Shown one piece after another: positions 1 to 8,071 of a stretch of DNA of 37,800 nt. The DNA is taken from positions 1 through 37,800 of the forward strand of contig JAILFA010000036.1 in assembly GCA_024687125.1 (NCBI GenBank), in the 5' to 3' direction. The translations under genes and the position numbers were made by a program. Under the pieces are notes generated by a model. The model was given only the letters and a program-made list of their open reading frames with translations. It was not told the origin of the DNA and ran no database searches. Within the stretch, counting starts at the first letter, position 1; every line of letters starts with the position of its first letter. This DNA comes from Lachnospiraceae bacterium. GTDB lineage: Bacteria > Bacillota > Clostridia > Lachnospirales > Lachnospiraceae.

Positions 1-14
1 CAAATTCTCAGCCA

Positions 15-55
15 TAAGAAAATCCCGAAACGCTCTGTTCATGAGCATTTCGGGA
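15..55 (-). terminator. Rho-independent terminator of tRNA-Glu
   Basis: An inverted repeat with arms at 23-30 and 48-55 (TCCCGAAA/TTTCGGGA), extended after one mismatch by GCTC/GAGC, is followed on the minus strand by TTTTCTT (22-16). It lies 11 nt past the 3' end of the tRNA. Confidence 0.85.
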
Positions 56-66
56 GATATCTGCCA

Positions 67-138
67 TAGCCCGTAGCGGAATCGAACCGCTGTTTCCGCC
101 GTGAGAGGGCGGCGTCTTAACCGCTTGACCAACGAGCC
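67..138 (-). tRNA. tRNA-Glu (anticodon CUC)
   Basis: The minus strand folds as a full 72-nt cloverleaf. The acceptor stem pairs GGCTCGT with ACGGGCT (one G-U at position 1 and one inside), discriminator base A, with no encoded CCA. The anticodon arm has five G-C-rich pairs (CCGCC/GGCGG) around loop CTCTCAC, so the anticodon is CUC and reads GAG. The T-arm carries GGTTCGATTCC. It stands alone with its own promoter and terminator. Confidence 0.95.
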
Positions 139-164
139 ACACGCACGCGATGCGCGCAAAAGGT

Positions 165-193
165 ATAATACACTATTTGCCGCCATAGTGCAA
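165..193 (-). promoter_or_regulatory. sigma-70-type promoter of tRNA-Glu
   Basis: On the minus strand, -35 TTGCAC (193-188), a 17-nt spacer and -10 TATTAT (170-165). The predicted start is about 20 nt before the mature tRNA. It lies between the patatin stop codon and the tRNA. Confidence 0.8.
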
Positions 194-222
194 GCGTTTT
201 TTCTATGGCAGCTTGTGGCCTG

Positions 223-1095
223 TCACGCCTTAGCACATCCGCCGAGGAACGTCCTGACATCCGGGAGCCTGCGTTCCGCTTCCCTGCGGCCGATCTGATA
301 AACACGCTCGAGCTGATCGGGGTCATTTTCCGTGCGTTTGATCCCGAGGCTTTCCGGGGGACGGATCACCAGGGATTCGCCGGAGGCTTCACGCTGACTG
401 ATCTCCTCCATCTGGCGGTTGTACATCTCGTGGCGGACAGCCATCGCTTCGACGACCTTGGGATACTTCCGGAGCATCACCTTAAACAGCGCCATCTTCA
501 CGGGTTCCTTGCAGTAGCCGGCCGGCTGCGTGAGCACGATGACATTTCTGTTGTATTCGCGGCGCTCCATGAATCCGTAGGGAACGGACGTCACGATCCC
601 GCCGTCGAGCAGTTCGAAGCCGTCGACCCGCACAATGCGCGACACCAGCGGCATGGAGGCGGATGCCCGCATCCACTGCAGGTCCTTTCTGCCCATATCT
701 TTGCAGAGATGGAAGACTGCGTGGCCGGTGTTCATATCCGTGGCGCCGATGTAGAATTCCATCGGGTCCTTCCGAAAGGTCTCCTGGTCAAAGGGATCCA
801 GCCGGTTCGGCAGATCGTCATAACAGAACTTCGCGCCGTACAGATCTCCCGTGCGCACAAGAGACCGAATGCTGCAGTACCTCGGGTCCCTGCCGTACTG
901 CTTGTTGTACCGGACTGCCCTCCCGATCTGATGGGATTTGAAATTGCATCCGAACACCGCACCCGCGGAGATCCCGGCGGCCCCGTCAAACGTGATGCCG
1001 TTCTCCATAAAGACATCCAGCACGCCGCAGGTGAACATCCCCCGCATGGCGCCGCCCTCAAGCACAAGGCCTGTCTTAACCGTTTTCTGCTCCAT
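223..1095 (-). CDS. patatin-like phospholipase
   Basis: A 290-aa cytoplasmic serine lipase/acyl hydrolase of the bacterial patatin class (RssA/YjjU-like). Visible hallmarks are the glycine-rich oxyanion segment GGAMRG (14-19), the nucleophile elbow GISAG with Ser43, and the DGG motif with Asp164 that completes the Ser-Asp dyad. No signal peptide is seen. The start at 1095 is chosen because AGGAGA stands 7 nt before it; an in-frame start 36 nt upstream lacks such a site and would overlap the preceding gene. It is the last gene of the LURP-GH51-macro operon, 20 nt after the macro gene. The substrate is unknown; membrane phospholipid is inferred from the family. Confidence 0.88.
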   Translation of the reverse strand: MEQKTVKTGLVLEGGAMRGMFTCGVLDVFMENGITFDGAAGISAGAVFGCNFKSHQIGRAVRYNKQYGRDPRYCSIRSLVRTGDLYGAKFCYDDLPNRLDPFDQETFRKDPMEFYIGATDMNTGHAVFHLCKDMGRKDLQWMRASASMPLVSRIVRVDGFELLDGGIVTSVPYGFMERREYNRNVIVLTQPAGYCKEPVKMALFKVMLRKYPKVVEAMAVRHEMYNRQMEEISQREASGESLVIRPPESLGIKRTENDPDQLERVYQIGRREAERRLPDVRTFLGGCAKA

Positions 1096-1115
1096 TTCTT
1101 CTCCTCTGCTGCCTT

Positions 1116-2324
1116 TTACTCTCCCAGACACTCCTGCGTGTGGTCGAACAACGCCAGGTTGATCTGGTAGATATCAAAGACCTCGTTTTCGATGAAATAC
1201 TCTATGATCAGATCGAAGACGCTCCCCGGAGAAAACGCGTACCCCGCGCGTCCCAGGAACTCCTTTGTTTCATCCAGGTTGAGACGCAGTGCGAGCGCAA
1301 GCGCCACCACCGTATTCTTCCGGGGCCTGTACTGCGCACTGCTGCGGATCTTGGAAAACAGCTTTCTGTCGATGTTCGCCCGCTTGTACACCTCGGAATC
1401 CTTGTATCCGCGCTCGTCGATCAGGCGAAAGAGCATGTCGTGAAAGGATTCGCCGATGTTCGCGACCGCGTCCTCGAGGGAACGCTTTTTCCCGCCCGTG
1501 GACATCGGCTGCGGTGCCTGAATTTCCTCGCATCTCCACTCTTCAGCATCTTCATCGAAAGCAGCCGCATCAAAGCAGACCGTGTCCTGTGCATCTCTTT
1601 TGCGAAAAAGCGACCGGCGGCTCCTCTTCTCCTTTTTCTTCGGAGAAACTGCCCTGTCCGCCAGAGGGGAAGCCGCGCCGAAGGCCGTCGGTCCATTCTG
1701 TTCGAAAGCCATATCGAGCCCCGGGCCTGCCGCGGACGCCATGGACATCGCGGAAGCCGCGGCCGCGCCGAAGTACTCCGTCTTCGTCTGCTCCGCCACA
1801 TAGTTCTCATCGATATAGGAATCGATCCCGGAAAAGATCCTGCCCGACAGCACAAAGGATTTCGGATCAAAGACGACGAGCGTGATCTCCATGTCCGCGC
1901 TGCTTAAGAAGCTGCTGAACACGGATACAGCGATCTGCAGCGCCTCATCCCTGGGAAACCCATAGACCCCGGTCGCTATCAGAGGAAAAGCGATGCTTTC
2001 GCATGAAAGCTCCCGCGCCAGCTTCAGACTGTTCTCATAGCAGCGGCGCACCGCCTCGCGCTCACCGTGCTCTCCGTCGATCCACGCCGGACCGACCGTA
2101 TGGATGATGTACTTCGCGTCCAGCGCAAACGCCGGCGTCGCGGCTGCTTCTCCGGTCCCTATCTCACCGATCCTGCGGCGCTCTTCAAGAAGCTCCTCCG
2201 CGCCCGCCGCCGCGTAGATCGCCGCATCAGTACCGTCTCCATAGGTCGGTTCCGAATTGGCCGTATTTACAATGGCGTCCGCGGAAACCCTGGTGATATC
2301 GTTTCTGATGATCCGAAAGGACAT
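1116..2324 (-). CDS. macro-domain protein with C-terminal HTH-like domain
   Basis: 402 aa in two parts. Residues 1-160 are a macro domain, a fold that binds or hydrolyses ADP-ribose derivatives: the N-terminal VNTANS segment, the GDGTDAAIYAAAG loop and the ATGVYGFP phosphate-binding loop are all visible. Residues 160-280 form a charged, Ala/Ser-rich, probably disordered linker. Residues 285-402 form a compact helical domain (about RKLFSKIRS to IIEYFIEN) that looks like a helix-turn-helix module; I recall the same C-terminus on other clostridial proteins but cannot check this here. The start lies 5 nt after the GH51 stop, and its AAGG/GAGGG ribosome site spans that gene's last codons, so the two are probably translationally coupled. 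De-ADP-ribosylation versus ADP-ribose sensing cannot be told from sequence. Confidence 0.8.
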   Translation of the reverse strand: MSFRIIRNDITRVSADAIVNTANSEPTYGDGTDAAIYAAAGAEELLEERRRIGEIGTGEAAATPAFALDAKYIIHTVGPAWIDGEHGEREAVRRCYENSLKLARELSCESIAFPLIATGVYGFPRDEALQIAVSVFSSFLSSADMEITLVVFDPKSFVLSGRIFSGIDSYIDENYVAEQTKTEYFGAAAASAMSMASAAGPGLDMAFEQNGPTAFGAASPLADRAVSPKKKEKRSRRSLFRKRDAQDTVCFDAAAFDEDAEEWRCEEIQAPQPMSTGGKKRSLEDAVANIGESFHDMLFRLIDERGYKDSEVYKRANIDRKLFSKIRSSAQYRPRKNTVVALALALRLNLDETKEFLGRAGYAFSPGSVFDLIIEYFIENEVFDIYQINLALFDHTQECLGE

Positions 2325-2329
2325 GTGCC

Positions 2330-3949
2330 TTATCCCTCACTGTCGGTCTTCGCCGTCTCAAAAAGGTATACGTTCCAGGAAAGCGGCTTCACGGGAATAG
2401 TCAGTTCACCGTTCGCAAAGACATAGTTTTCTACACTCTCCGGTGCGATACGCTCATCATCCCCGAAGGTGTTCCTCGCCTCGGGATCGTCCGTCCGCAT
2501 CGTATAAACAGCGGCCGGCCCGTAACCGGAAAAGCCTTTGATGTCGATCGTGAGCGGATACTCTGTCTCCTCGTTCCTGTTGATGGCAAAGACAGCAAGC
2601 CGTCCGTTTTCTCTGTCCCAGGCGCTCGCGGAATCGATGAAGTTCACACCCTCCTTGCCCGTGTACTGCGACGTATCCTCGATGGCATAGCCCGGCATGT
2701 CAAATGTCTCGCTCTCGACCTTCGTCACCATCGATGTACCGCGGGCGTATTCCATCAGCTGCGTGTAGATATAGTGAGAAGCGGACCGCCAGACATGATC
2801 GTGGTCAGATGCCGCGAGTGCACCAAGTCCGCCCGTCATGCAGCCGATCCTGACACGGTCGGCATGACGCAGGAGCGCCAGCTGGATCGACGCCATCCCC
2901 AGCGCGTTTGTCATCTCGCCGCCCGGGAACCGGCGGTGCTGCATGTTATCCGGATCATGCAGGACATACGTCCTCTCCGGATCAAAGTGATAGTGGCGCT
3001 TCGTCATGTTATAACGCCCGTAGCCCGGATGCAGCTCCTCGAGCGGCCGCACCATCGCGCCGTACTCGTCAAAGGAGAGCATTACCTTTTTCGGGGATCT
3101 GTGTTTTGCCGCTATGTAGTCGATCATCGCGATCTCCGCGTTGATGAAGTCTTCATAATAGAGAGCGCCTCCCAGAAGCGCCCGGGTATCACCGGGAGGG
3201 GCTGTATGATAGTGATGCACGGACAGATAATCAACGACGTCATAGCACTTGTCGAGTACCGCAGCGTCCCATTCGGGGAAACCTTCCATGAAGAGCGCCG
3301 AGGAGCCGCAGACACCGGTCTCGATCGTCTCATCGATCCACTTGATCGCCTTGGAGGTCTCGAGCACCTTGTGGCCGTATCCTTCGGGGTTTTTGTCCCA
3401 GGCACCCAGCTGCCAGGGACCGTCCATCTCGTTGCCCAGATACCACATCTTCACACCGTACGGCGCTTCGTGTCCGTTCTTCCTGCGCAGATCCGACCAG
3501 TAGGTGCCGCGCGGATGGTTCGTGTATTCCACGAGATCCATGGCATCCTGGATCGTCCCTGTCCCCATGTTCACGGTATAGAGCGTCTCTGTCCCGACCT
3601 TTTCCGCCCACTGCAGATATTCGTCATGCCCGACCTCATTGGTGACATACTGGTGCCACGCGGGATCGAGATGCACCTTTCTCCCGGCTACCGGTCCGAT
3701 CGAATCCTTCCACTGCCACGCGGAGACAAAGTTGCCGCCGGGCATCCGCACCGCGGGAACGTGCGCCGCCTTCAGCGCATCGATGAAGTCCCTGCGGAAT
3801 CCCTGTTCATCCGCAGTCGGATGCTTTGGATTAAACATGCAGCCGTTGACAATGGTTCCGATCGGCTCCAGAAAAGCCGAAAAGAGTCTGCGCGAAATCT
3901 CTCCCGTCTCATAGGCGGGATGTACGGTGATCTTAGCGTTTTTGCCCAT
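2330..3949 (-). CDS. abfA: alpha-L-arabinofuranosidase, GH51
   Basis: A 539-aa cytoplasmic glycoside hydrolase that releases terminal alpha-L-arabinofuranose from arabino-oligosaccharides. Family GH51 is shown by RMPGGNF (68-74), the acid/base motif WYLGNEMDG with Glu174, and the nucleophile motif SFDEYG with Glu295, on a TIM barrel followed by a C-terminal beta domain. No signal peptide, so it acts on imported oligosaccharides. The ATG follows AAGGAG with 5 nt spacing. The gene is second in the operon, 12 nt after the LURP-like gene. No arabinose transporter or araBAD homologue is nearby. Confidence 0.93.
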   Translation of the reverse strand: MGKNAKITVHPAYETGEISRRLFSAFLEPIGTIVNGCMFNPKHPTADEQGFRRDFIDALKAAHVPAVRMPGGNFVSAWQWKDSIGPVAGRKVHLDPAWHQYVTNEVGHDEYLQWAEKVGTETLYTVNMGTGTIQDAMDLVEYTNHPRGTYWSDLRRKNGHEAPYGVKMWYLGNEMDGPWQLGAWDKNPEGYGHKVLETSKAIKWIDETIETGVCGSSALFMEGFPEWDAAVLDKCYDVVDYLSVHHYHTAPPGDTRALLGGALYYEDFINAEIAMIDYIAAKHRSPKKVMLSFDEYGAMVRPLEELHPGYGRYNMTKRHYHFDPERTYVLHDPDNMQHRRFPGGEMTNALGMASIQLALLRHADRVRIGCMTGGLGALAASDHDHVWRSASHYIYTQLMEYARGTSMVTKVESETFDMPGYAIEDTSQYTGKEGVNFIDSASAWDRENGRLAVFAINRNEETEYPLTIDIKGFSGYGPAAVYTMRTDDPEARNTFGDDERIAPESVENYVFANGELTIPVKPLSWNVYLFETAKTDSEG

Positions 3950-3961
3950 AACTGCTCCTTA

Positions 3962-4567
3962 TTATGATGAACTGGAGGATGAGCTGCCGCCGCCTGACGC
4001 CGCGTTCGCTCTGTCCTTGATCATATGCTGCAGCGTCACCAGGATCGCGATGACGGTTTTTTCCTGCTCCGGACGGTAGATATCGATGCAGTACTTGTCA
4101 TGGAGCGAGAGCATCTTCTGGCCGATCACGGCGATGATGCAGTCGTTCTGGTCATACAGTTCGAAATTCAGGGCCATGATATTGCCGCGCAGCTGCCAGC
4201 CCAGCCCCTCGATGTTCGTGACGTCCTTGATGAGGTGGAAAAACTCATTGGAGATTTCAAACTTGAAGCCGTCCGCCATCGTGATGAAATGCCGCTCGTG
4301 AAGCGTGAAGAACTTCCTCTCGATATGCGCCACCTGGTTGCCCTGTGCATCGACGATATCGGTCTTGTCATGCAGGGAAGGAAACTTTGTGCTCGATGTG
4401 TAGACCGTGTTCTCATCCTTGTCCATGATCGTGATGCGGTGATGCAGCGTGAACACCTTGGTGCTCGTGTAGAGCGAATAGGCCGGCTCGCCGAAATTGG
4501 TGACATTGTTCACATTCGCCTGCTCTCCCGCTCCGTGATACCTGTGAAATTTCGAAAAAACGCCCAT
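3962..4567 (-). CDS. LURP-one/tubby C-terminal-like (YxjI-type) protein
   Basis: A 201-aa protein of the LURP-one-related family, a beta-barrel related to the tubby C-terminal domain and to YxjI. It shows the typical strand repeats in which short motifs recur (VFTLHHRITIMDKD, FFTLHERHFITMADG, MLSLHDKYCIDIY). There are no transmembrane segments or signal peptide. The last 10 residues are a Gly-Ser tail (GGGSSSSSSS) using varied Ser codons. It is the first gene of a four-gene operon and has a promoter and a good ribosome site (GAAGGGAG). Biochemical role unknown in bacteria; lipid binding or scrambling is only a family-level suggestion. Confidence 0.85.
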   Translation of the reverse strand: MGVFSKFHRYHGAGEQANVNNVTNFGEPAYSLYTSTKVFTLHHRITIMDKDENTVYTSSTKFPSLHDKTDIVDAQGNQVAHIERKFFTLHERHFITMADGFKFEISNEFFHLIKDVTNIEGLGWQLRGNIMALNFELYDQNDCIIAVIGQKMLSLHDKYCIDIYRPEQEKTVIAILVTLQHMIKDRANAASGGGSSSSSSS

Positions 4568-4604
4568 GTTCTGCTCCCTTCTCTGCTGCCGACATTACGG
4601 CAGT

Positions 4605-4613
4605 ATTATACCA
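4605..4613 (-). promoter_or_regulatory. extended -10 promoter of the LURP-GH51-macro-patatin operon
   Basis: TGG-TATAAT on the minus strand, about 31 nt from predicted start to ATG. No convincing -35 at 17 nt, as expected for an extended -10 promoter. Confidence 0.6.
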
Positions 4614-4639
4614 TAAATTCCCGGATGGGACGATTCCCC

Positions 4640-4669
4640 TTGACATAACAGGTGTTACCCCGGTATGGT
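4640..4669 (+). promoter_or_regulatory. promoter of the L,D-transpeptidase, with operator-like palindrome
   Basis: -35 TTGACA (4640-4645), an 18-nt spacer and -10 TATGGT (4664-4669). The spacer starts with the interrupted palindrome TAACA-GG-TGTTA (4646-4657), placed where a repressor or MerR-like activator could act. Confidence 0.6.
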
Positions 4670-4696
4670 GGGGAGAGTTACTGAACAGGAGGCATT

Positions 4697-5473
4697 ATGA
4701 AAAGATTTTTCCGTCTCGCCGCCCTGGCTGTCTGTACGGTCCTGATCGCGCTTTCACGTCCCGTACCGGCCATCGCCGCCCCTGCCGCGCAGCAGGAGGA
4801 CACGAGACCTGACTATACCATCTGCGTCAACCGCGCCTGGAACTGTGTGACCGTATATACCACGGATGATCAGGGCGAACTCGTGCCTGTAAAGGCGATG
4901 GTCTGCTCCTGCGGCAGAAAGGGCCACGGTACGCCGGTGGGCACCTATCAGACTTCTGATTACTATGAATGGCGCTGGATGTTCGACAACTCTGTCGCGC
5001 GCTACGCCGTCAGGTTCAACGGATATGTACTCTTCCACTCCGTCCCCTACACACGCATGTCTCCGGACGCTCTGGAATGGGATCAGTACAACCTGCTCGG
5101 AGAGGTCGCCTCGATGGGATGTGTCCGTCTGTCCGTGGCTGATTCGAAATGGATCTATGAAAACTGCAAGCCCGGCACGAAGGTCGTCATCTATCTCGAC
5201 GAGGAATCTCCGGGGCCGCTCGGCAAGCCCGAAGCCGTTGTCATCGATCCGGATGACCCGCGGCGCGGCTGGGATCCGACGGATGATGATGAAAATAATC
5301 CGTGGCTGGCGCAGAAGCCGGCCGTCGGAAGCAGTGATACCGCAAAAGACGCCGCAGCATCCGGGGCTCCCTCTGCCGAAAGCACCGGCACTGTCAAGGT
5401 TGGCCGCGTCTTCAGGGATTCCGCTGCCTCAGAAAAAGCTCAGGACTTCAGTAAAAAGACTCTGCCGCGGTGA
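4697..5473 (+). CDS. secreted L,D-transpeptidase (YkuD domain)
   Basis: A 258-aa exported enzyme expected to make L,D (3-3) cross-links in peptidoglycan or attach proteins to it. Residues 1-28 are a Sec signal peptide ending AIAA. Residues 38-167 are the YkuD domain: His114 in FHSVPYT and the catalytic segment SMGCVRLS with Cys142 and Arg144; the usual SHGC is SMGC here. Residues 170-258 are a Pro/Asp/Ala/Ser-rich, probably disordered tail. AGGAGG stands 4 nt before the ATG. It is monocistronic, divergent from the LURP operon, and its last 34 nt overlap the convergent GH36 gene. Confidence 0.9.
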   Translation: MKRFFRLAALAVCTVLIALSRPVPAIAAPAAQQEDTRPDYTICVNRAWNCVTVYTTDDQGELVPVKAMVCSCGRKGHGTPVGTYQTSDYYEWRWMFDNSVARYAVRFNGYVLFHSVPYTRMSPDALEWDQYNLLGEVASMGCVRLSVADSKWIYENCKPGTKVVIYLDEESPGPLGKPEAVVIDPDDPRRGWDPTDDDENNPWLAQKPAVGSSDTAKDAAASGAPSAESTGTVKVGRVFRDSAASEKAQDFSKKTLPR

Positions 5474-7479
5474 TCACCGTCGAGTTCTGATCCAAACGTC
5501 TCTGCGATCCTGTATTTCCCCAGCAGATCATCGATCGGCGGATTCGCTCCGTTCCGGAAGGTGTGCACGACCAGGAGCGCCTCTTTTTCCAGTACCCTGA
5601 GTACCGCCTGATAACCCTCGGGATCGCCGTAGTCCACTGCTGTCGTGCGGATGACCGTCGTAGAGCCGTCTCTGATGATATGCGCGGCCTTTCTGTAAAA
5701 ACGCACAGCCTCTGCCGCCTGCGCCCACTGCTCCTCCTTAAGATCAAAGATCTCCCCGGAAAGACACAGACGCCCCAGGAACGCGCCGGTAAGGACATAG
5801 TTGACCCTGTGGATGTCCGCGTCCGCCCGCAGTACCGCCCAGATCTGGCTCTGCTCCGGCCGGATCAGCCGCTGCAGATTGGCCGCGATCAGCGGGATGG
5901 ATACGCATTCATGGGCATCGGAAAAGCTCGCCTGCGACACCAGTTCCATCATGGAGGGCTCCAGGCGGTGGCCGCCGCTCGAACAGTTCTCGATCACGAG
6001 CTCCGGAAGCTCCTCCGCGATATGCCTGAAATACGCTCGGGACTGCTCCACGCTCTGCCTCAGCCCCTCTCCGGGGCTCTCCGCGCCGTCGACGCCCGCG
6101 CCGATATTCTCGTTGTAATCCACCTTGAGGTAGCCGAATCCGCACTCCTTAAGGAGTCCGATCAGCCGCCTGTCCAGATAGTCCCAGACCCATATCTGAC
6201 GCATATCCCAGAACCGCCTGCTGCCGACCGTGACCGGAAAACCGTCCCGCCTCTGCAGATGTTCTTCCTCGCGGAACGCGTCCGATTCCGACCCGACATT
6301 TTCAAACTCAAACCAGATCCCCGGGATCAGCCCATGCGCACGGATCATATCCGCGGCACTTTGGATCCCGTCCGGGAACAGTACCCTGCTCGGCTCCCAG
6401 TCGCCGGCGGTGTTGAACCAGTTCTCGCCGTCCTGCTTCTTGTACCAGCCGCAGTCGATCACCAGGTACTTCACGCCCGTTCCCTGCAGGCGTTTCGCCG
6501 TGCGCTCGAGGTTGTCAAACGAGGGATTCCCCCAGGTGGTGCAGTACTCGTTGAAGATGACCGGCAGATCCTTATCCGGCTCCGCGATCCGCGGCTTCTG
6601 CGCCTTCACCAGCCTGTCGCACACCTCAAGGAGCGTGTTCCCTTCCGCGATCACCGCACAGGGTGTCTCAAACGTCTCTCCCGGCTGCAGGCACTTGGTC
6701 CACTGTCCGAAATCCCGATCCGCAAGGCCGCCCTGAATGTAGAGCTCCTCCTCCCTGCGCATCACCTCGATCTGCCAGCTGGATGCGCAGCCGAGCTGCA
6801 GGCCGACAAAATGCCCGCTCTCCGTATCCTCCAATGCCAGGAACGGAAACCACTTGCGCACCGGCATCGACCCGATCTGTCCGAACTTCTCGATCCGGAT
6901 GCCGTGTTTCGCCCAGGACTGCTCCATATTCAGGTCATTGATCCTCTGGGAAAGGAGCCTGCCCTCGGCGCTCCAGAAGGAGGTCGCCCGGTGCATCCGG
7001 TCCGCTTTGATCCCGCGTACGGCAAAGCTCGAAAGGAGTTCCAGATATACCGGTTCTCCGGTCGTGTTTTCAAAAATACTGCGGCAGCGTGTCACATCGC
7101 CCTGTTTCTCATGGATGCACCGGATCCTGTGTCCTTTTTTCCCTTCAAAGACAGTCTCATCCGCATCCTCCCGGACGATGCGCATCCCCTGCACAGACTC
7201 CCCGCCGGAGAGCGTAAAGCCGTTGCCGTAGCTGTCGTTGTAACGGTCGCCCCGCAGGCGCCATTCCGTATAGAATTCCAATGGCTTCCATTCCTGCCGC
7301 TGCTTCTGACTTATTGACTCATGCGGTCTGTTTCCGGTCATATTCCCGGTTACCCCTTCCTCATCCCCCAGGAGACCGGCAAACAATGATCCGTCCAGTT
7401 CCTGCGCGGTATCCGATATCTTTACGAAGCCTCTTACGTTTTCCTGCCGTACGGTCTTTTCCAGTTCATCCCTGTCCAT
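5440..7479 (-). CDS. alpha-galactosidase-like GH36 glycosidase
   Basis: A 679-aa cytoplasmic protein with the clan GH-D layout: N-terminal beta-sandwich (to about 300), (beta/alpha)8 catalytic barrel (about 305-600) and a short C-terminal beta domain. The nucleophile motif is YLKVDYN, where Asp454 replaces the centre of the usual KWDMN, and the acid/base is Asp521 in SFSDAHE. CSSGGHRLEPSMMEL is a degenerate form of the usual C-x-GGGRFD motif, so the substrate may not be simple alpha-galactosides. The ATG at 7479 has GGGAG 6 nt upstream; a GTG one codon earlier is less likely. It overlaps the preceding metallopeptidase gene by 14 nt and is the last gene of its operon. Confidence 0.85.
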   Translation of the reverse strand: MDRDELEKTVRQENVRGFVKISDTAQELDGSLFAGLLGDEEGVTGNMTGNRPHESISQKQRQEWKPLEFYTEWRLRGDRYNDSYGNGFTLSGGESVQGMRIVREDADETVFEGKKGHRIRCIHEKQGDVTRCRSIFENTTGEPVYLELLSSFAVRGIKADRMHRATSFWSAEGRLLSQRINDLNMEQSWAKHGIRIEKFGQIGSMPVRKWFPFLALEDTESGHFVGLQLGCASSWQIEVMRREEELYIQGGLADRDFGQWTKCLQPGETFETPCAVIAEGNTLLEVCDRLVKAQKPRIAEPDKDLPVIFNEYCTTWGNPSFDNLERTAKRLQGTGVKYLVIDCGWYKKQDGENWFNTAGDWEPSRVLFPDGIQSAADMIRAHGLIPGIWFEFENVGSESDAFREEEHLQRRDGFPVTVGSRRFWDMRQIWVWDYLDRRLIGLLKECGFGYLKVDYNENIGAGVDGAESPGEGLRQSVEQSRAYFRHIAEELPELVIENCSSGGHRLEPSMMELVSQASFSDAHECVSIPLIAANLQRLIRPEQSQIWAVLRADADIHRVNYVLTGAFLGRLCLSGEIFDLKEEQWAQAAEAVRFYRKAAHIIRDGSTTVIRTTAVDYGDPEGYQAVLRVLEKEALLVVHTFRNGANPPIDDLLGKYRIAETFGSELDGDHRGRVFLLKS

Positions 7480-8071
7480 CACGCTCTCCCTTCGGTAATC
7501 TCCGCATCAGTGCGCTTCCGTTCTTTTTCAGCCAGTCATCCCATTTATGATACTCCGGAAAGTACTTCAGGACTTCCGCGTAAAACGCCTTCGAATGGTC
7601 CATGTGTCTGATATGGCACAGTTCATGCACGATCACACTGTCGATCACTTCCCGCGGCGTCAGCATCAGCAGGACATTGAAATTCAGATTCTTTTTGGCG
7701 CTGCAGCTCCCCCATCGCGAGGTCTGGTTGCGGATCGTGACCCTGCCGAAATCAAGATCCATGATCGAGGCGAAATGCGCCACCCGCATCGGGATATAGT
7801 CAGCAGCTGCCCGGCCGAGTTCTTCCAGTTCCTCCCGGGTCAGCGGTACGACCGGGTTCTCCTGCTCCAGGCGCTCCCGCTCCTCGCGTTTTTTCCTTGC
7901 CTCCAGGATCTTGCCGGCAGCCCACTCCCGATTCTTCTGCGCAAAAGCCAGGATCTCCTTTTCGGACATCCTGAGCGGCGCCCGGATGAGCAGATCTCCG
8001 TCCGCTGTCACCTCCAGAGCAAGAGTTTTTCGTCCGGAACGGATGATCCGGCAGTCAAAATCGGCCTTCAC
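7466..8071 (-). CDS. YgjP-like zinc metallopeptidase (DUF45)
   Basis: 201 aa. The C-terminal half holds the conserved TSRWGSCS segment and the zinc-binding HExxH motif VIVHELCHIRHMDHS (HELCH at 149-153), the signature of the YgjP/DUF45 metallopeptidase-like family. A basic coiled stretch (about 50-75) precedes it. I take GTG at 8071 because it overlaps the upstream stop codon as GTGA and gives an N-terminus (MKADFDCRIIRSGRKT) like family members; a GTG 21 nt upstream is also possible. The gene lies within a chain of overlapping genes. Natural substrate unknown. Confidence 0.85.
   Translation of the reverse strand: MKADFDCRIIRSGRKTLALEVTADGDLLIRAPLRMSEKEILAFAQKNREWAAGKILEARKKREERERLEQENPVVPLTREELEELGRAAADYIPMRVAHFASIMDLDFGRVTIRNQTSRWGSCSAKKNLNFNVLLMLTPREVIDSVIVHELCHIRHMDHSKAFYAEVLKYFPEYHKWDDWLKKNGSALMRRLPKGERDGQG

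Noticed and set aside
205..1170. Long plus-strand open frame opposite the patatin gene
   Set aside because: The minus-strand frame has complete patatin motifs and a ribosome site; the opposite frame has none. The same holds for the long frames opposite GH36 (5563-7317), DUF4037/YdcF (13023-14375) and hflX (36378-37727), which arise from high GC.
1095..2324. Patatin plus macro-domain gene as a known CBASS-type defence operon
   Set aside because: No cyclic nucleotide synthase or other defence gene is present, and the operon carries GH51 and LURP-like genes; kept only as a low-level hypothesis.
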